Positions 31,604 to 41,195 of a stretch of DNA of 64,000 nt are shown here, in pieces. A program made the position numbers and the translations under genes. The notes beneath the pieces are model-generated. The model was not told where the DNA came from and searched no databases. It saw nothing but the letters and a program-made list of their open reading frames with translations. The number at the start of each line of letters is the position of its first letter. Position 1 is the first letter of the stretch. This stretch comes from Phoma sp. XZ068. Lineage: Eukaryota > Ascomycota > Dothideomycetes > Pleosporales > Didymellaceae. The stretch covers positions 868,001-932,000 of the forward strand of contig RBKR01000010.1 of the NCBI GenBank assembly GCA_004835665.1, in the 5' to 3' direction.

Positions 31604-33217
31604 CTAAATTTCTACTTTGCAGGTGCGCGCGTTGTGTCCAGTCTCGCCGCAACGCCTGCAGTGCCTCTCTCCACGAGCCCTCTTCGCACGCTTCTCACCC
31701 CCTTCCCCCCCACCAACGTCCTCAGGGGCTATCAAATCAAGTACATCTCCAACAGTAAGTGTATCTTCTGTACGGATATACTTTCTCTTGCGACTCTTTC
31801 GCTCTGTTGCAGCCTCAGCTACCTTTCGAAGCTCAGCATTTTCCTTCGCTATCAACACTACTTTGTTCGCTGCCTGTTCAGCACCTTTTTGGAGTTGATA
31901 AAGGAGTTCAAGGATAGATGCTGGCGAAGAGCTCTTGTGCCTTTGAATTCGATTGCGAATTAGCGTTGATTGAGCCTCTATCTCATGGGCGTTGCCGGGA
32001 GTTTTGGCTTCCCATGGGGTGTCCTGTAGTGCTGGAGGCGTGGGCGTGCGAAGGACCACATCAAGCTTGGATAACACAGCCTCTGGGTTGTGTGGGACCA
32101 AGCCAGCGGCTTGAAAGCTTGAGCAGATACTTTTCTTTGAAAACGCCTGATCAAAAGATCTCTTAAAGGCTGGTAGAAAGGCCTCCTTCTTGATGTGCTT
32201 GGTGCTGTAGCGTGCCAAGGCTGAGATCTCATCCCCGTATGCTCGCTTCAACAGCGAGAAGCACACCACATCAAGCGGCTGCAGCAGGTGCGATGAGTGA
32301 GAAGGCATGCAGAGAACAATGATCTTCTCCTCCTTGCAGAATTGGTGAAACTCAAACGACTGGTGGCTCCCGTGGCCATCAACAATGAGCAGCCTGTGTG
32401 AACCTACACTACGCGCCTTTGTATGCGCGTTAAAGTGCTTCAGCCACGCGATAGCAAGCTCGTTAGACGTCCAGCCGTTAGGGCTGACCTCAAGGACCCA
32501 ATCGCGAGGCAGGTCATTGTACCAAGAGGAGATGAGCACCTTGCCAGCGAAGATGACGAATGGTGGGATCGCCCAGCCTGCTGCGCTGATGCCCTGGATC
32601 ACAGAAACCCACTCGCGATTGCCTGGTTGAACCCTCTTTGGAGCGCCACGCTTCTCAGAGCCAGTGAAGACCATCTGGGCCCTAATCTTTCCCATTAAGA
32701 AGCCTGTCTCGTCGAAGTTGTAGGTGTCTTCATCCATAATACCATACTTCTCCTTAACAGACTGCACAAGCGAGAACCAGGGGCTTATAATGCGTGGATC
32801 TTCGTTCAGCGCTCGCTGGCGATCGTATGGACGACTCCTTCGAAGCTTGATCTCAGGTGTACGCTTGCTGAAGTTAGCAACCCAGCACTTGCCAACAGGC
32901 TGTTCACCACGCGCTGCAAGCAGATCAGAGGCCATATCTCGAACCATATCCCTCGTAGCTCCAATTCCTCTTGTATCTAAGTCAAGTATGTATGTAATAA
33001 TTGCGTCCTCTTCTTGTTTCTTCAGCCTCTTTGAATTGGGCTCACAATCGCGTCGAGAAGGCCGGCCAGCGTGTCTAGCTTGGAGGGTACTTTGGGGAAT
33101 GTCGTAGACTGCTGCAGCGCGTCTTCCACTCTCAATATCGTTGCGTTGAATAGCTAAGAGTGCAAGGTGCATTGTGCCTTCATTATAGGACTTCTGCGCG
33201 TTGCGTTGTTGAGGCAT
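31604..33217 (-). CDS. Pogo/Fot-type DDE transposase with CCHC tail (537 aa)
   Basis: ATG at 33217. The N-terminus has a psq-type helix-turn-helix (AAAVYDIPQSTLQARHAGR, about residues 35-55) and a CENP-B-type DNA-binding segment (EEDAIITYI to VANFSKRTPEI). The catalytic core contains Asp in YNFDETGFLMG, Asp in LLIVDGHGSH and Asp in HLLQPLDVVCF; the last two are 35 residues apart (DD35D), the pogo signature. A Leu-rich coiled coil (ENAELRKVAEAA) and a basic stretch follow, and the protein ends in a CCHC knuckle (CRRCGETGHNARTC), as in many fungal pogo transposases. No stop or frameshift is seen, and the TIRs are perfect, so it may be autonomous. Confidence 0.95.
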   Translation of the reverse strand: MPQQRNAQKSYNEGTMHLALLAIQRNDIESGRRAAAVYDIPQSTLQARHAGRPSRRDCEPNSKRLKKQEEDAIITYILDLDTRGIGATRDMVRDMASDLLAARGEQPVGKCWVANFSKRTPEIKLRRSRPYDRQRALNEDPRIISPWFSLVQSVKEKYGIMDEDTYNFDETGFLMGKIRAQMVFTGSEKRGAPKRVQPGNREWVSVIQGISAAGWAIPPFVIFAGKVLISSWYNDLPRDWVLEVSPNGWTSNELAIAWLKHFNAHTKARSVGSHRLLIVDGHGSHQSFEFHQFCKEEKIIVLCMPSHSSHLLQPLDVVCFSLLKRAYGDEISALARYSTKHIKKEAFLPAFKRSFDQAFSKKSICSSFQAAGLVPHNPEAVLSKLDVVLRTPTPPALQDTPWEAKTPGNAHEIEAQSTLIRNRIQRHKSSSPASILELLYQLQKGAEQAANKVVLIAKENAELRKVAEAATERKSRKRKYIRTEDTLTVGDVLDLIAPEDVGGGEGGEKRAKRARGERHCRRCGETGHNARTCKVEI

Positions 33218-33244
33218 CACGAAAAAAATGTTGATGGGTAGAGA

Positions 33245-33299
33245 AACTTGGTGGGGTGACCCGTTCGGGTATGATGACCCGTTCGCTTATAAAACACGT
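33245..33299 (-). repeat. Right TIR of intact pogo
   Basis: Perfect inverted copy of 31452-31506; followed by the duplicated TA. Confidence 0.95.
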
Positions 33300-33389
33300 T
33301 AAAGGACTTCACAATGGAACTGCGTCAAGTGGATCTCTATTGGTCATGAACTTCATAATATGAGGGCAGCTCAATAAATCAGGCCGTAT

Positions 33390-34298
33390 TCAATTCTTAG
33401 CTCCGTCCTGGGACACCATGCACTCCACCAACGAGGAGATATCCTCAGCACCGCCCCCCTGGCCGACCCTCCCCGTCATTAGTTTGCTCATCAATTTAAC
33501 CAGCTCAGCATCAACCCCTACCCCTTCGCTCGTTTTAACAATATTGTCAATCGCTGCAAGCTGCATTGCTAGACTTGACCCCTGCGTTGTGTAGTCCTTC
33601 TTGTCAATCTGCTCCGCCATGTGCCCGCAGTACGCTGTCATTACAGTCAACCACGGAGTCCACAGCTCCTTGGTGAACTGAGTTGCCGACGTATATTTGG
33701 CACCCGCTCGAATCATGCTAATGGACTGCAGAAAGCCCATGAAAAGTCCGTACATCCCGGCCAGCAGCGCCTGGTCATGTAAAGATGCGTGACCAGGATC
33801 AGGGCCGAGGAACTTTCCGTTGCCGAGGACGCGCAAGTGCGACTCGAGTTTCTCATACGCATCGCCATTGCCGCTGTACAGGATGACCATGGCTTCCGTT
33901 GCCACCATCGCGGGCACACCCATGATGCCCCCCTGGAGGTACGTTCCTCCGTGAGAAGTGACGAACTGGTTCAAGTTTTGCGCTTCGACCGGCGTCCCGT
34001 TGGTCAAATTGACAATGGTGCGTCCTGCAAAAAGACTGGTGGAGCCTTGTAGAGTCTTCTCTGTCACATCCTGCGACAGAAGACACACAATGATAGTTTC
34101 GCTGTTTTCGAGAGCCTTTGCCACGCTCGTGGCATGTGTTGCCCCCTTTTCGACCAGAGGTTGGGCCTTCGCAGAAGAACGGTTCCAAACAGTGACTGGA
34201 TACTTCTGGCGGATGAAGGCTTCGGCTAGAGCAGTGCCCATGGCACCGAGACCGAGGATGGAGATGGTCGGTTTATGGGAGATTTCGGATTGAGACAT
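33390..34298 (-). CDS. NADPH-dependent imine-reductase / 6PGDH-like dehydrogenase
   Basis: A 302-aa single-exon protein. The N-terminal Rossmann domain has the GLGAMG dinucleotide-binding loop at residues 16-21 and NRSSAK after beta-2, which favours NADPH. The beta-hydroxyacid-dehydrogenase/6-phosphogluconate-dehydrogenase family features continue with TNGTPVEA and GGIMGVPAM. The C-terminal part (from about residue 175) is all-helical and ends with the IRED-like dimerisation helices. In place of the usual family catalytic Lys the region reads LHDQALLAGMYG, which fits the reductive-aminase/imine-reductase branch rather than classic hydroxyisobutyrate dehydrogenases. It should be a cytosolic reductase of an unknown imine or keto substrate. 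It lies 90 bp from the pogo right end, which may alter its 3' UTR. Confidence 0.85.
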   Translation of the reverse strand: MSQSEISHKPTISILGLGAMGTALAEAFIRQKYPVTVWNRSSAKAQPLVEKGATHATSVAKALENSETIIVCLLSQDVTEKTLQGSTSLFAGRTIVNLTNGTPVEAQNLNQFVTSHGGTYLQGGIMGVPAMVATEAMVILYSGNGDAYEKLESHLRVLGNGKFLGPDPGHASLHDQALLAGMYGLFMGFLQSISMIRAGAKYTSATQFTKELWTPWLTVMTAYCGHMAEQIDKKDYTTQGSSLAMQLAAIDNIVKTSEGVGVDAELVKLMSKLMTGRVGQGGGAEDISSLVECMVSQDGAKN

Positions 34299-35066
34299 CT
34301 TTCAACGTCTGCCGTTATGGTGTTAACTAGTGCTTGGATCCGACACTCGATATTAATAGGTAGGATATTGCAAAGAATGCGCTGAGTGATACGTAAAGGC
34401 TTGCAGACTTATATAGACGTCGCAATTGAAGCTGTTGGTAGGCCTTTGTACGATCGTACGGGGTGATAACAATAGTAAGGTCCTTCTTATGTCTTGGTAT
34501 TGGTATGCTATCTCTATGAACGTGGGTGCTATGGATGTATACCTGCGCTCGGTGTGAGTCGGACCGAAGTAGGATCGAGGCGGTACATTGGGCAGCGTCG
34601 GGTGATGGGATGTGTGTATACCGACAGAAGTAGTACGCACATATGTTTTAGACTCTGAGAGATTTCTAAGCATAGTTTATTGCAAATCATGCATTCGAGA
34701 ATGTTCTGTTGCAACATAGCGCCTTTGACGCCAGTAATATGCTCTCAATCCCAATGGCATATGTTAAGAAGAAGCCAGATCAAGCGCGTCGTGCGGCCAC
34801 AAGGCTTCGTGTTTTTCGTATTCGCCGCGCCAACTCCTGGGCACGGGATCACGGGATTTCGTGATTTCAAAGCAAGTCTTGGCGGCGCCCTTGCAAAGCG
34901 CGGTGTCAATTTACGGAACAAAAACACGACAAGAGCGAGAACTCCAATTTTTGGAATCAACGCAACATATCGCACGCAGACGTTCACTCCAGATGCCAAT
35001 CAAATAGCCAGCACCCAGGCGTAGCGCCCATTGCGACTGAGGCGCTATGCAACACCGTGGCCTTAG
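34299..35066. other. Intergenic
   Basis: It presumably includes the promoter of the reductase gene. No gene or repeat recognised. Confidence 0.45.
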
Positions 35067-35498
35067 GAGTCAACATGGCCAACTGGACTCCAAGAGCGTG
35101 CTACATGCCTCAGCAATTACTTTCAGAACACACTGAATTGCATTGAACGCACCAACAGCCAGCCTGTGCTAGCAGATCTTGTGAAGACTATTATCAACGG
35201 CACGCTGACCCTTATCCTGAAAACGCAGCACACCCCTGACCTCAACACTGTATGCAACGCCCTTAGAACCGCACAGACAGAAGCTAAAGCTGCAGCGGAA
35301 CAAACTGCGCAGGCCCTCAACAACATCAAGAACGAACTCAGAAATACAACGGAAACAATACGCCAGTCTAGCGCAACCGCACAACAGAGTATTAGTATCG
35401 GAGAGGAAGCAAGAGCAGCTGCCAGGGAGGCATTAGAGGTGAGCAAGGCAGTAATAGACATAACGAGGGAGATCAAGAACAAAGGGCTGCAGAACTAG
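35067..35498 (+). pseudogene. Retrotransposon Gag-like fragment
   Basis: The open frame begins after a TAG at 35064 and ends at 35498. It reads through CLSNYFQNTLNCIE, NSQPVLADLVKTIINGTLTL and a long Ala/Glu/Lys coiled coil (TAQTEAKAAAEQTAQAL, then IGEEARAAAREALEVSKAV). From memory this is the N-terminal coiled-coil region of a Gag protein from an LTR retrotransposon family common in Dothideomycetes. There is no start codon and no pol downstream; instead an LTR-like TGTTGG sequence begins 40 bp later. It is a deletion relic. Confidence 0.6.
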
Positions 35499-35537
35499 AT
35501 AAGTAGTTCAGCTACCTATGCGGCCGTGCATAGCTGT

Positions 35538-35675
35538 GTTGGTATGACTCCATCACGTATAGTGGGTGAGGGAGAATGAAGGACTGAGTTGATTGAATAG
35601 CTATGAAAGAGGGAAGCTATGTATATGTTGTATAATGAGAGAGTAGGGATAATCCCGGTGATAGATTCAAAGTAA
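35538..35675 (+). repeat. LTR-like remnant starting TGTTGGTATGACTC
   Basis: Its first 14 bp equal the starts of the two LTRs at 26824 and 36134, then it diverges. The right end is not clear; GTAACA near 35675 is a candidate. It follows the gag fragment, suggesting a collapsed element. Confidence 0.45.
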
Positions 35676-36133
35676 CAATTCGCTGATCTCTCTTTTCCCT
35701 GAACATATTCTATGATCGATTCCTGTTCCTGAATTTGGGTCGTCTTCTCGGATCCACCGAGGCGACCAAAGAGCGCTAGACAGCCAGGCCAAGGCAGCGC
35801 TGGAGCTCATCGGATTACTCGAAGTTCGGATGAGGTAGCCCACGGACTCCCACTGACAGTAGTAGCGCTCTATACCTCGCTGTCGCTGTCTGCTTCTCTC
35901 CATCCCTCTTGTTCTTTCATGGCTAGGGTGTCTTCTTTCTGGCACTCGTCGGTAGGTATGGAAACTGATCCTTGTCGAAGGCGTTTTCTAGTTGGCTGTG
36001 CCGTCTCATGCGTAGCGCACGACCGCTTTGAGCTTGCTCCGGTAATATTCCCAGCCGTGGTGGTGAAGTCCGCTGCAGTTATTGACTTTCCTTATTGAAG
36101 AAACTTGTGCCACTCCCCAGAGACCCATCTATA
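35676..36133. other. No recognisable gene
   Basis: Spacer between two LTR-type sequences, short frames only. Confidence 0.45.
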
Positions 36134-36387
36134 TGTTGGTATGACTCGTATGAGAACTCTAATACTGTGGCGCATGTGATGCAAGTCTCAATAGAGTTGA
36201 AATTATCTTTTTTCGAGAAATCTCTGTCCCCTTTCTCCGGAGCGCAACCTATTCCTTTATGTCTACGGCCTCAACTTCAGCTCTTCGGCCTGGCCGACGG
36301 CCAACCCGATCGTCTCGGTCTCACCGAAAGTATAGAATTTCGGTCTCTCCGATCCAGATATCACCGTACTTTCTAGACCTGCCAACA
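36134..36387 (+). repeat. Solo LTR (TGTTGG...CCAACA), 254 bp
   Basis: A longer version of the LTR at 26824-27032, with about 45 extra bp between GCCGACGG and GGTCTCTCC. The short copy could derive from this one by a deletion between GG dinucleotides. No target duplication is readable. Confidence 0.7.
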
Positions 36388-37841
36388 GTTCAAAGCTCAT
36401 GGGGTCATTCTTGCCGCACTGACATGCGGTAGCGACGATGTTATGTAAGTCTGTCACAGCTCACGCTTTGCACGCCATGTGTTGATCCAGTTGCCTGCAG
36501 AGGGTTGACAAACGGAACCGTGGTCGTGCTCCTGCTCAGCACTCATCGGTTGGAAACGTGAACTCAGCTTCTGCCTCTCCAATACGATGCATCCGAGTGT
36601 ACATGACCGAATTCGTTTTGGTGCAGGTGAAGTGGTTCGTGCATGTGACTTCGAAAATGTTCACTTGTCGTGGGAAGGGGCGGTCTTCGTAGAAGTTGTC
36701 AGTAGCCGTGACTACAGCTGGTAAATTCAAGATTGCCGTTGCTGTCGAAGAAGTCTCATCTCCCTTTCATTATCTCCAATGTGCTGCTTGCATTACGCTT
36801 CGTTGCTTATCTCGCCGTTGTTGTCTTGAAGGGGCTTGATGATGGGTTTCACCTTTGCAATTCGTCAAATATCATTTTCTTGCAATGAAAATGTTGTCTT
36901 TTAGTGATTGTTGTGTATTGTGTTGCCGCTCTTGCTTCGTTTTGTGAAATACATGTTTGTGTTTACACATGAGCTTTGTACTACCATACTATGCACCCTC
37001 CCAGCCTCTGGCCTTCCCACTAGGTACTCAGCGATACGTCGGGAACAAATTCACGCTTTGGCCCCAGCCCAGTGTGTATTCCGCAGTCTCTGACACACTC
37101 GTCCCAACCAGACCACATATATAAGATTCGCAACCCGCTCGAAATCAATCAATATGAGCTCGCCTAAGAGCGGATATCCCGCTGCTTCGTCGGCCACGTG
37201 CGCAGCGCTCTGTCCATTGTGATGCAGCGCCCGCTTTCCGAGCTCTTTCATTTTCTCTTTCCGTCACAATGTTGTTTGTCTCTTCTGAGGGGCTCATCAG
37301 GCTGCGTGACAAGTTACATTCGTTGTGGGGCGCGATATTCCAAGCTTGCGCGTTGACACTAGCATAAGTGTCTCGGTATTCATGAGGCTTTGATAGATCA
37401 CGTGATCGTGGGCTAGTACCGCACAGTGCTCATGCCGCGTTGTGCTTTAGTCTTGGTGTGTCACTGGTCAGGAAGACAAACTGTTGTGCCGGGTTACTAG
37501 TCTGCGCGCCAGAATGTTCTCGTCGCGATCTCTAGTTGCAACCAGCTGGCGGGCAGAGAGGAACGCGGTAGTGTCACTTCGGCCGCGGCATGCTTTCGGC
37601 CGAATGCCGAGGCACGAGTCATGGTCTGCAATCCTTGCACACGGCAAGTGATCTTCCCCTGATGCAGTATGTCTTCCGGTTGGCTTGCTTAGTGTCGACT
37701 GTGCCTCTTCCTTTTTCGGAGATGAGGCCAGCGCAGACTGTGGCACGCATCGTCGCGATGACAATGTTGAGAGACAGGATAAGCCTCAAAGGGATGTGGT
37801 ATAGCAAGGAAAAAATGCTGGCATGTGGCGAAGATAGTGGT
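36388..37841. other. No recognisable gene
   Basis: About 1.45 kb with short frames only. No motif or repeat recognised before the minisatellite. Confidence 0.45.
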
Positions 37842-38230
37842 GACATCCCGCGGAGAGAGTGGTGAATGTCACGATGAGAGTGGTGAATGTCACGATGAGA
37901 GTGCTTACATTCGCTGATGAGAGTGGTGAATGTCACGATGAGAGTGCTGACATTCGCTGATAAGAGTGCTGACATTCCCTGATAAGAGTGCTGACATTCC
38001 CTGATGAGAGTGGTGAATGTCACAATGAGAGTGTTGAATGTCACGATGAGAGTGCTGACATTCGCTGATGAGAGTGGTGAATGTCACGATGAGAGTGGTG
38101 AATGTCACGATGAGAGTGGTGAATGTCACGATGAGAGTGGTGAATGTCACGATGAGAGTGGTGAATGTCACGATGAGAGTGCTGACATTCCCTGATGAGA
38201 GTGCTTACATCCCGCGGAGGGAGTGCTGAC
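37842..38230 (+). repeat. Two-type minisatellite, about 18 units of 21-22 bp
   Basis: Units of type A (GTGAATGTCACGATGAGAGTG, 21 bp) and type B (CTGACATTCGCTGATGAGAGTG, 22 bp with variants) are mixed in the order A A B A B B B A A B A A A A A B. The array is bounded on both sides by a third unit type containing ACATCCCGCGGAG. The core GAATGTC of A is the reverse complement of GACATTC in B. Six-frame translation gives a 7-residue repeat (HDESGEC on plus), but no start, promoter or gene context supports coding. Confidence 0.92.
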
Positions 38231-38683
38231 AACAAGCCACAGCTTATCGAAGGGGGCTGGTGACAGCCAGCATCGCCATCACGACGATCACCGCCTCAGG
38301 AGGGAGTGGTCAATGACTCCCACAGATAACCCCCCCAACAGTCGGCATGCTGCACAACATATGCTTCCCGGCGTTTGCTGTGTAATCTTATCCCCAGCAC
38401 GGTCGCTAGCATACAGTGACTAGTGATTGCGGCTTCACGCCAAAATTCAGTCATCATCAGATCGAGAGCTGACCAATCATATCGGCTGGTCAGCGGCGGA
38501 CACTAGGCGCTAAGCCATGTACAGAATGTGGGGCTCTACAAAGCCGTTGCGCGGCTGCGTGCAGGGGTGAAGTCGCTTGTCACTGTAGCAAAAAAGCTTG
38601 TATTGGATAAGAAGCGTACAGAACATCTCCAGATTCGCTAAGCACTGTATCTAGATCGAATCGGAAAATACGGAACCTTGGGG
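38231..38683. other. Probable LINE 5' leader and spacer
   Basis: No gene seen. The right part may be the 5' untranslated region of the LINE fragment that starts coding at 38684. Confidence 0.35.
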
Positions 38684-39280
38684 ATGAGCTTGCGATCTGG
38701 GCTTGTGAGAGAGGTGACGTTCTCGACCCCTGAACGCGACCACGGAAGCGACCGCGAACGCGACTGCGACGCGTTGTCCTTGCCAGCACCACGGAAGAGA
38801 CAACCAAGAAACACCACCGAGCAAAGCGGACGCTACCGCAGGCCACTGTCACAGCCAGACCCATCAGCCGACGACTCCGACACCATCCCGATTGCAAGCA
38901 GCCAACCCGACCCTCGAACCAGGAGGAGCACCACGACCAACAAAGACCTGCTTGTCGCCTTGGCCGAGATCATCCGGCAACAAACTGAGACCATCAGGAA
39001 CCTTGAGCGCGAAACCAAAGAGATCAGACAGAACCAGCAAACACTCATCGATCACAATGCCAAGCTTATCGACGAAGTCGCTGAGCTCAAGACGCGCGTT
39101 GACGACCTCGCGGCAGCGGCATCCTCTGGCGCGCGTTCCTGGGCCGCGGTGGCGGGTGCGAGCATGCCCGCGGGCCCGAGCGCCACTTCCGGAACACTAT
39201 GGGTTGTTTTCGAAATACCGGACCCACCACGTGACGCAGCATCGATGAGGGGCAAAATGCGGCTGTATCCGATTTGTTAG
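38684..39280 (+). pseudogene. 5' fragment of a second LINE ORF1
   Basis: From the ATG at 38684 the frame reads MSLRSGLVREVTFSTPER, an Arg/Pro-rich linker, and a leucine/glutamate coiled coil (LVALAEIIRQQTETIRNLE ... IDEVAELKTRV) followed by RSWAAVAGAS. From memory this is the beginning of ORF1 of a Tad-like LINE found in related fungi, of a different subfamily from the LINE at 9.4-19 kb. The familiar sequence ends near 39200 and the frame stops at 39280; no zinc knuckles or ORF2 follow. It was probably cut off by whatever brought the 39.3-46.7 kb block. Confidence 0.55.
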
Positions 39281-39384
39281 CGTCTATAGGCAAAATAGTA
39301 TCCCAACGACATCCAATACCTGTGAAGAGGCTCAGATAGCTCAGATCCGCAACTCGCGATAATTCTCTACTGTAGTAGTTGCAA

Positions 39385-41195
39385 ATGGCTCGCTCTCAGA
39401 AGCGGAAAAGCACAGCTCCAAGCAGCAGCAGCAGCAGCTTGAGACATAGTAAACGTCAACGTCGGCCTCCAGTTGTGTTTGAACTGGGCGTTAATCCTCC
39501 AGCACCTCCTACTCCGCCGTCAACGGCAAGGCGTCCGCAGCACTCACGGAATTGTACTCCGCCGCAAGGCGCGCAGAATCGAGCCTCTCCCAGCCCGTTA
39601 TCTGAACCTGAGGCGAGCCAGCTTGCGACTGACGCGTACGCCGTTGAGATACTTGGCGAGGACGATGACGAGGAGGAGCCGATCGACACGGCAGCTGACG
39701 ACGATGAGCAGGTGGAGTACGCATTGCGAGCTGCTGAAGCCGTTGAAGAAGGTGATAGTAGGCAGCCAAATGCCGCGACGGGAGACTCACCTGGTGCTGC
39801 TGGTGCTGCTGGTGCTGCTGCTGCCACAGCCGCTCAATCGAGCCAGCAGCAGCAGCGTCCGGAGCCGCAAAACGAAGCTATCGACGAGGAGCCACATCTG
39901 CACTTCCGGTGGCGCGCTTGTTGGGGTACAATGGAGAAAAACGCGATAGCTTCGGCTGCTTGTTTTGCGCGTAACAAGCCTATGTACTCAGTCAGCGAAG
40001 AGAAGGCGTGGCGATGGGCAGAAGAAGTAGTGGAGAGGCAGCGGCCGCGGGTTGCAGCTATTGACAGTCTGACGGCCACGCTCTACTATAGTGGCCGCCA
40101 AGCCAGAGGCGATAGGTGTACTATTGCGCTGCAGCGACGTCGAATTGTAGCTGGTGAAGGACTCAGTTTAGGCAATTGGACAGATTTGGAGATGCAGGTA
40201 ACAGAGATGGACAAGGAGAGCACTCAGCTATTGAACTGCGACTTCGATTTGGTGTTAAAAGAAGAGCTGCCAGCGCAGGTAGCGCCTCTGCAAGGGCCTC
40301 AGCTAATGCTAGAGGTGCTGTTCGTGCGCGTCCTGGCATAGTTACGGCTATACAAGAGGATGGACTTGCCGGTGTAGTCACTGCAGAGCGCTTTGCTTCA
40401 GGGACTGCTATTGGCATAAGAGACCACTGGAGGTGTAGAGAGGAACGCTGCAGTAACTCACCGTTCGTCTGTTGGATTCGACGCTTGCTAGGGCGTCAAA
40501 TTGATAGGTTTGAAGACCACTACCCTGTGAGCGGCGAGACGATCGCGAGGTGGGCGGCTGCTGTCGCACGCGGCGAGTGTACTATTGAAGAGCCATCTGA
40601 CGATATTCGACTTGCTATCATGATGGCAAGGGATCGTAGCGATGAGAAGAAACGGCGGCGGCGGAAGGTGTCACCAACGTCTTCAAACTCCAGCCTTGAG
40701 AGTCTTACAAGAGCGATACTGGTTGGCCATCTTGCTTCATTAAGAGCGCCTCAGCAGTGTCAACACCAAGCCGCAGAGCCTGTTACGAGGCGCAAGATGA
40801 GGATGTGGGTGGACTTTGACTGTACTCGCGCGCACCTTCATCAACACACGTCTAACTTCTTCCATTACTGGCTCAGTGCCATGCCACAGCACAAGGAAGA
40901 GATTAAAGGCATCTACCAGAACGTTTTCAAGGATGGTGGCTACGATATAAACATGCTCATGGACGTTGAAGACGGGATGACGATTGAAGTGTGGGTGGAT
41001 TACTTTAAGCAGACCCCAGCCATGCTCTCACATCTTCGGAGAAAGGTACACGATTGGATGAAGGACTACGCTGGCTTAACTAAAGAAAACATACAGCGAG
41101 CAGATAGATTGTTAAACGGAGAGGTCAGAGAAGAGATTGAGGCAGAGGCAGAAGCAGAGTATCGAGAACCGTTGCGGGAAGTCAGTGGCAATTGA
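39385..41195 (+). CDS. Large unknown gene, 5' part (interrupted by Tc1 insertion)
   Basis: ATG at 39385 (MARSQKRKSTAP). A Ser-rich basic N-terminus is followed by a very acidic low-complexity stretch (EILGEDDDEEEP), an Ala/Gln repeat region (GAAGAAGAA) and an ordered domain (HFRWRACWGTMEKNAIASAACF ... WRWAEEVVE ... AAIDSLTATLYYSGRQ). Between 40176 and 40341 two frames are open; the coherent reading changes by -1 here (an unrecognised intron or an indel). The second frame has a Cys pair in HWRCREERCSN, the Ser/Thr-rich EKKRRRRK, and a helical module (LHQHTSNFFHYWL ... GYDINMLMD ... VWVDYF). I do not recognise the family. The frame ends at 41195, 35 bp inside an inserted Tc1-like element, and appears to resume at 42212. 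Confidence 0.55.

Larger units (their letters stand above)
31452..33299 (-). mobile_element. Apparently intact pogo element with perfect 55-bp TIRs
   Basis: 1,848 bp flanked by TA on both sides (31450-31451 and 33300-33301). The TIRs at 31452-31506 and 33245-33299 are perfect inverted copies starting ACGTGTTTTATAAGCG. Each TIR contains the 10-bp word GAACGGGTCA twice in direct orientation, likely transposase-binding sites. A single uninterrupted transposase fills the interior. Perfect TIRs and an intact frame suggest a recent insertion. Confidence 0.95.

Noticed and set aside
38004..38195. ORF with a HDESGEC repeat
   Set aside because: It is an artefact of the 21-bp minisatellite; no ATG, promoter or flanking coding sequence.
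37842..38230. Array considered as a CRISPR
   Set aside because: Units are contiguous without unique spacers, the context is fungal and there are no cas genes.
40230..40300. Programmed -1 frameshift signal in the unknown gene
   Set aside because: No X-XXY-YYZ heptamer in the required phase; an indel or intron explains the change equally well.
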